Positions 63,641 to 64,000 of a stretch of 64,000 nt of DNA are shown piece after piece. The position numbers and the translations under genes were made by a program. Origin of the DNA: Enoplolaimus lenunculus (lineage: Eukaryota; Nematoda; Enoplea; Enoplida; Thoracostomopsidae); contig JASANG010002509.1 in assembly GCA_030248215.1 (NCBI GenBank), positions 372,001-436,000 on the forward strand, written 5' to 3'. Under the pieces are notes generated by a model. That model worked only from the letters and a program-made list of their open reading frames with translations. It made no database searches and was not told the origin of the DNA. Position 1 is the stretch's first letter. Each line of letters opens with the position of its first letter.

Positions 63641-64000
63641 GCTGCACACTGCCAAATAGGTACCCATAAGCTGCATGTACCGGTGCACGGCACGCCATGG
63701 AAACTATATATCTTTACTGCCTATAGTTTATTTGGTAGGCAATGCAATACGCAGAACATTTGCTTTAGCTTTAAACACATGGTCAGGGTGAGTATTTGCC
63801 GCAGCTGCCCACCCCATGACATGCATAAGATTTTTCTTACCTAGAACATAATTTTCATAGCAAGCCAATGATCAGTCAAAGGAATAGCTTTAGCTGTCTC
63901 TGGAAAATATACGTATTTACTTATATTCAATTTCAAATTCTTTTAACCGGTGCATTAAAAATAGCTTTTAACAACGTTTTCGTTTTACATAAATCATATT

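Larger units (their letters stand above)
61938..64000. other. Right edge: 5' region of the CHTOP-like gene
   Basis: Probably first intron(s) and N-terminal exon of the CHTOP-like gene, which I cannot fix. 61.94-62.69 kb shows no repeat I recognise; short open frames there have no family resemblance. A minus-strand piece at 63,850-63,900 is the best exon candidate. Confidence 0.45.

Overview
The window is nuclear DNA of an invertebrate animal. It is AT-rich, its genes carry many GT-AG introns, and it is crowded with short transposable elements. I recognise six host genes by translating exons and joining them where splice phases agree: the 5' end of an SLC7 cationic amino acid transporter (minus, runs off the left edge), PRC1/Ase1/MAP65 (minus), RHEB (plus), a large Thr-rich ZP-domain membrane protein (plus), the ribosome-biogenesis KH protein KRR1 (minus) and a CHTOP/FOP-like RNA-export adaptor (minus). 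Species cannot be read from the sequence. The cuticlin-like ZP protein and many degenerate TTAGGC/CCTAAG hexamer arrays (TTAGGC is the nematode telomere unit) make a nematode or near relative a reasonable guess, but no more than that.

Layout. 1-1516: SLC7 transporter, first two exons. 1.5-11 kb: repeat-rich intergenic DNA. 11.0-18.6 kb: PRC1, 12 coding exons found, extreme N-terminus not found. 18.6-25.4 kb: MITEs, a 5'-truncated LINE with reverse transcriptase, tandem tRNA-derived SINE-like units, a second and more decayed LINE relic, and a 125-bp satellite. 25.4-29.1 kb: RHEB, 8 exons, complete. 29.1-36.1 kb: MITE-rich spacer. 36.1-47.0 kb: ZP protein, 9 exons, 1778 codons by my count. 47.0-51.0 kb: a foldback-like element and a GC-rich inverted-repeat element. 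51.1-55.3 kb: KRR1, 8 exons, 350 codons. 55.3-57.9 kb: a second foldback-like element with 46-bp repeat arms, starting about 29 bp from the KRR1 start codon. 58.8-61.9 kb or beyond: CHTOP-like gene, N-terminal exon unresolved. 62-64 kb: nested MITEs.

The genes do not form a pathway. They are ordinary single genes of growth signalling (RHEB), cytokinesis (PRC1), ribosome assembly (KRR1), mRNA export (CHTOP), amino-acid uptake (SLC7) and extracellular matrix (ZP).

The most unusual content is the mobile DNA. (1) A hAT-like MITE superfamily has ends CAGGGTGCAACCGG; three copies have exact 8-bp target duplications, a fourth fits with slightly divergent 3' termini, and a related element also has one. 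Some copies are nested in other repeats. (2) Elements with shared termini resembling GGGCCAATGT...GGGGC have exchangeable tandem-repeat arms: telomere-like hexamers in small copies, a 46-bp GC-rich repeat in one foldback element and A/C-rich repeats in another. Two of them also share a unique core. I think group (2) is the best candidate for something undescribed.
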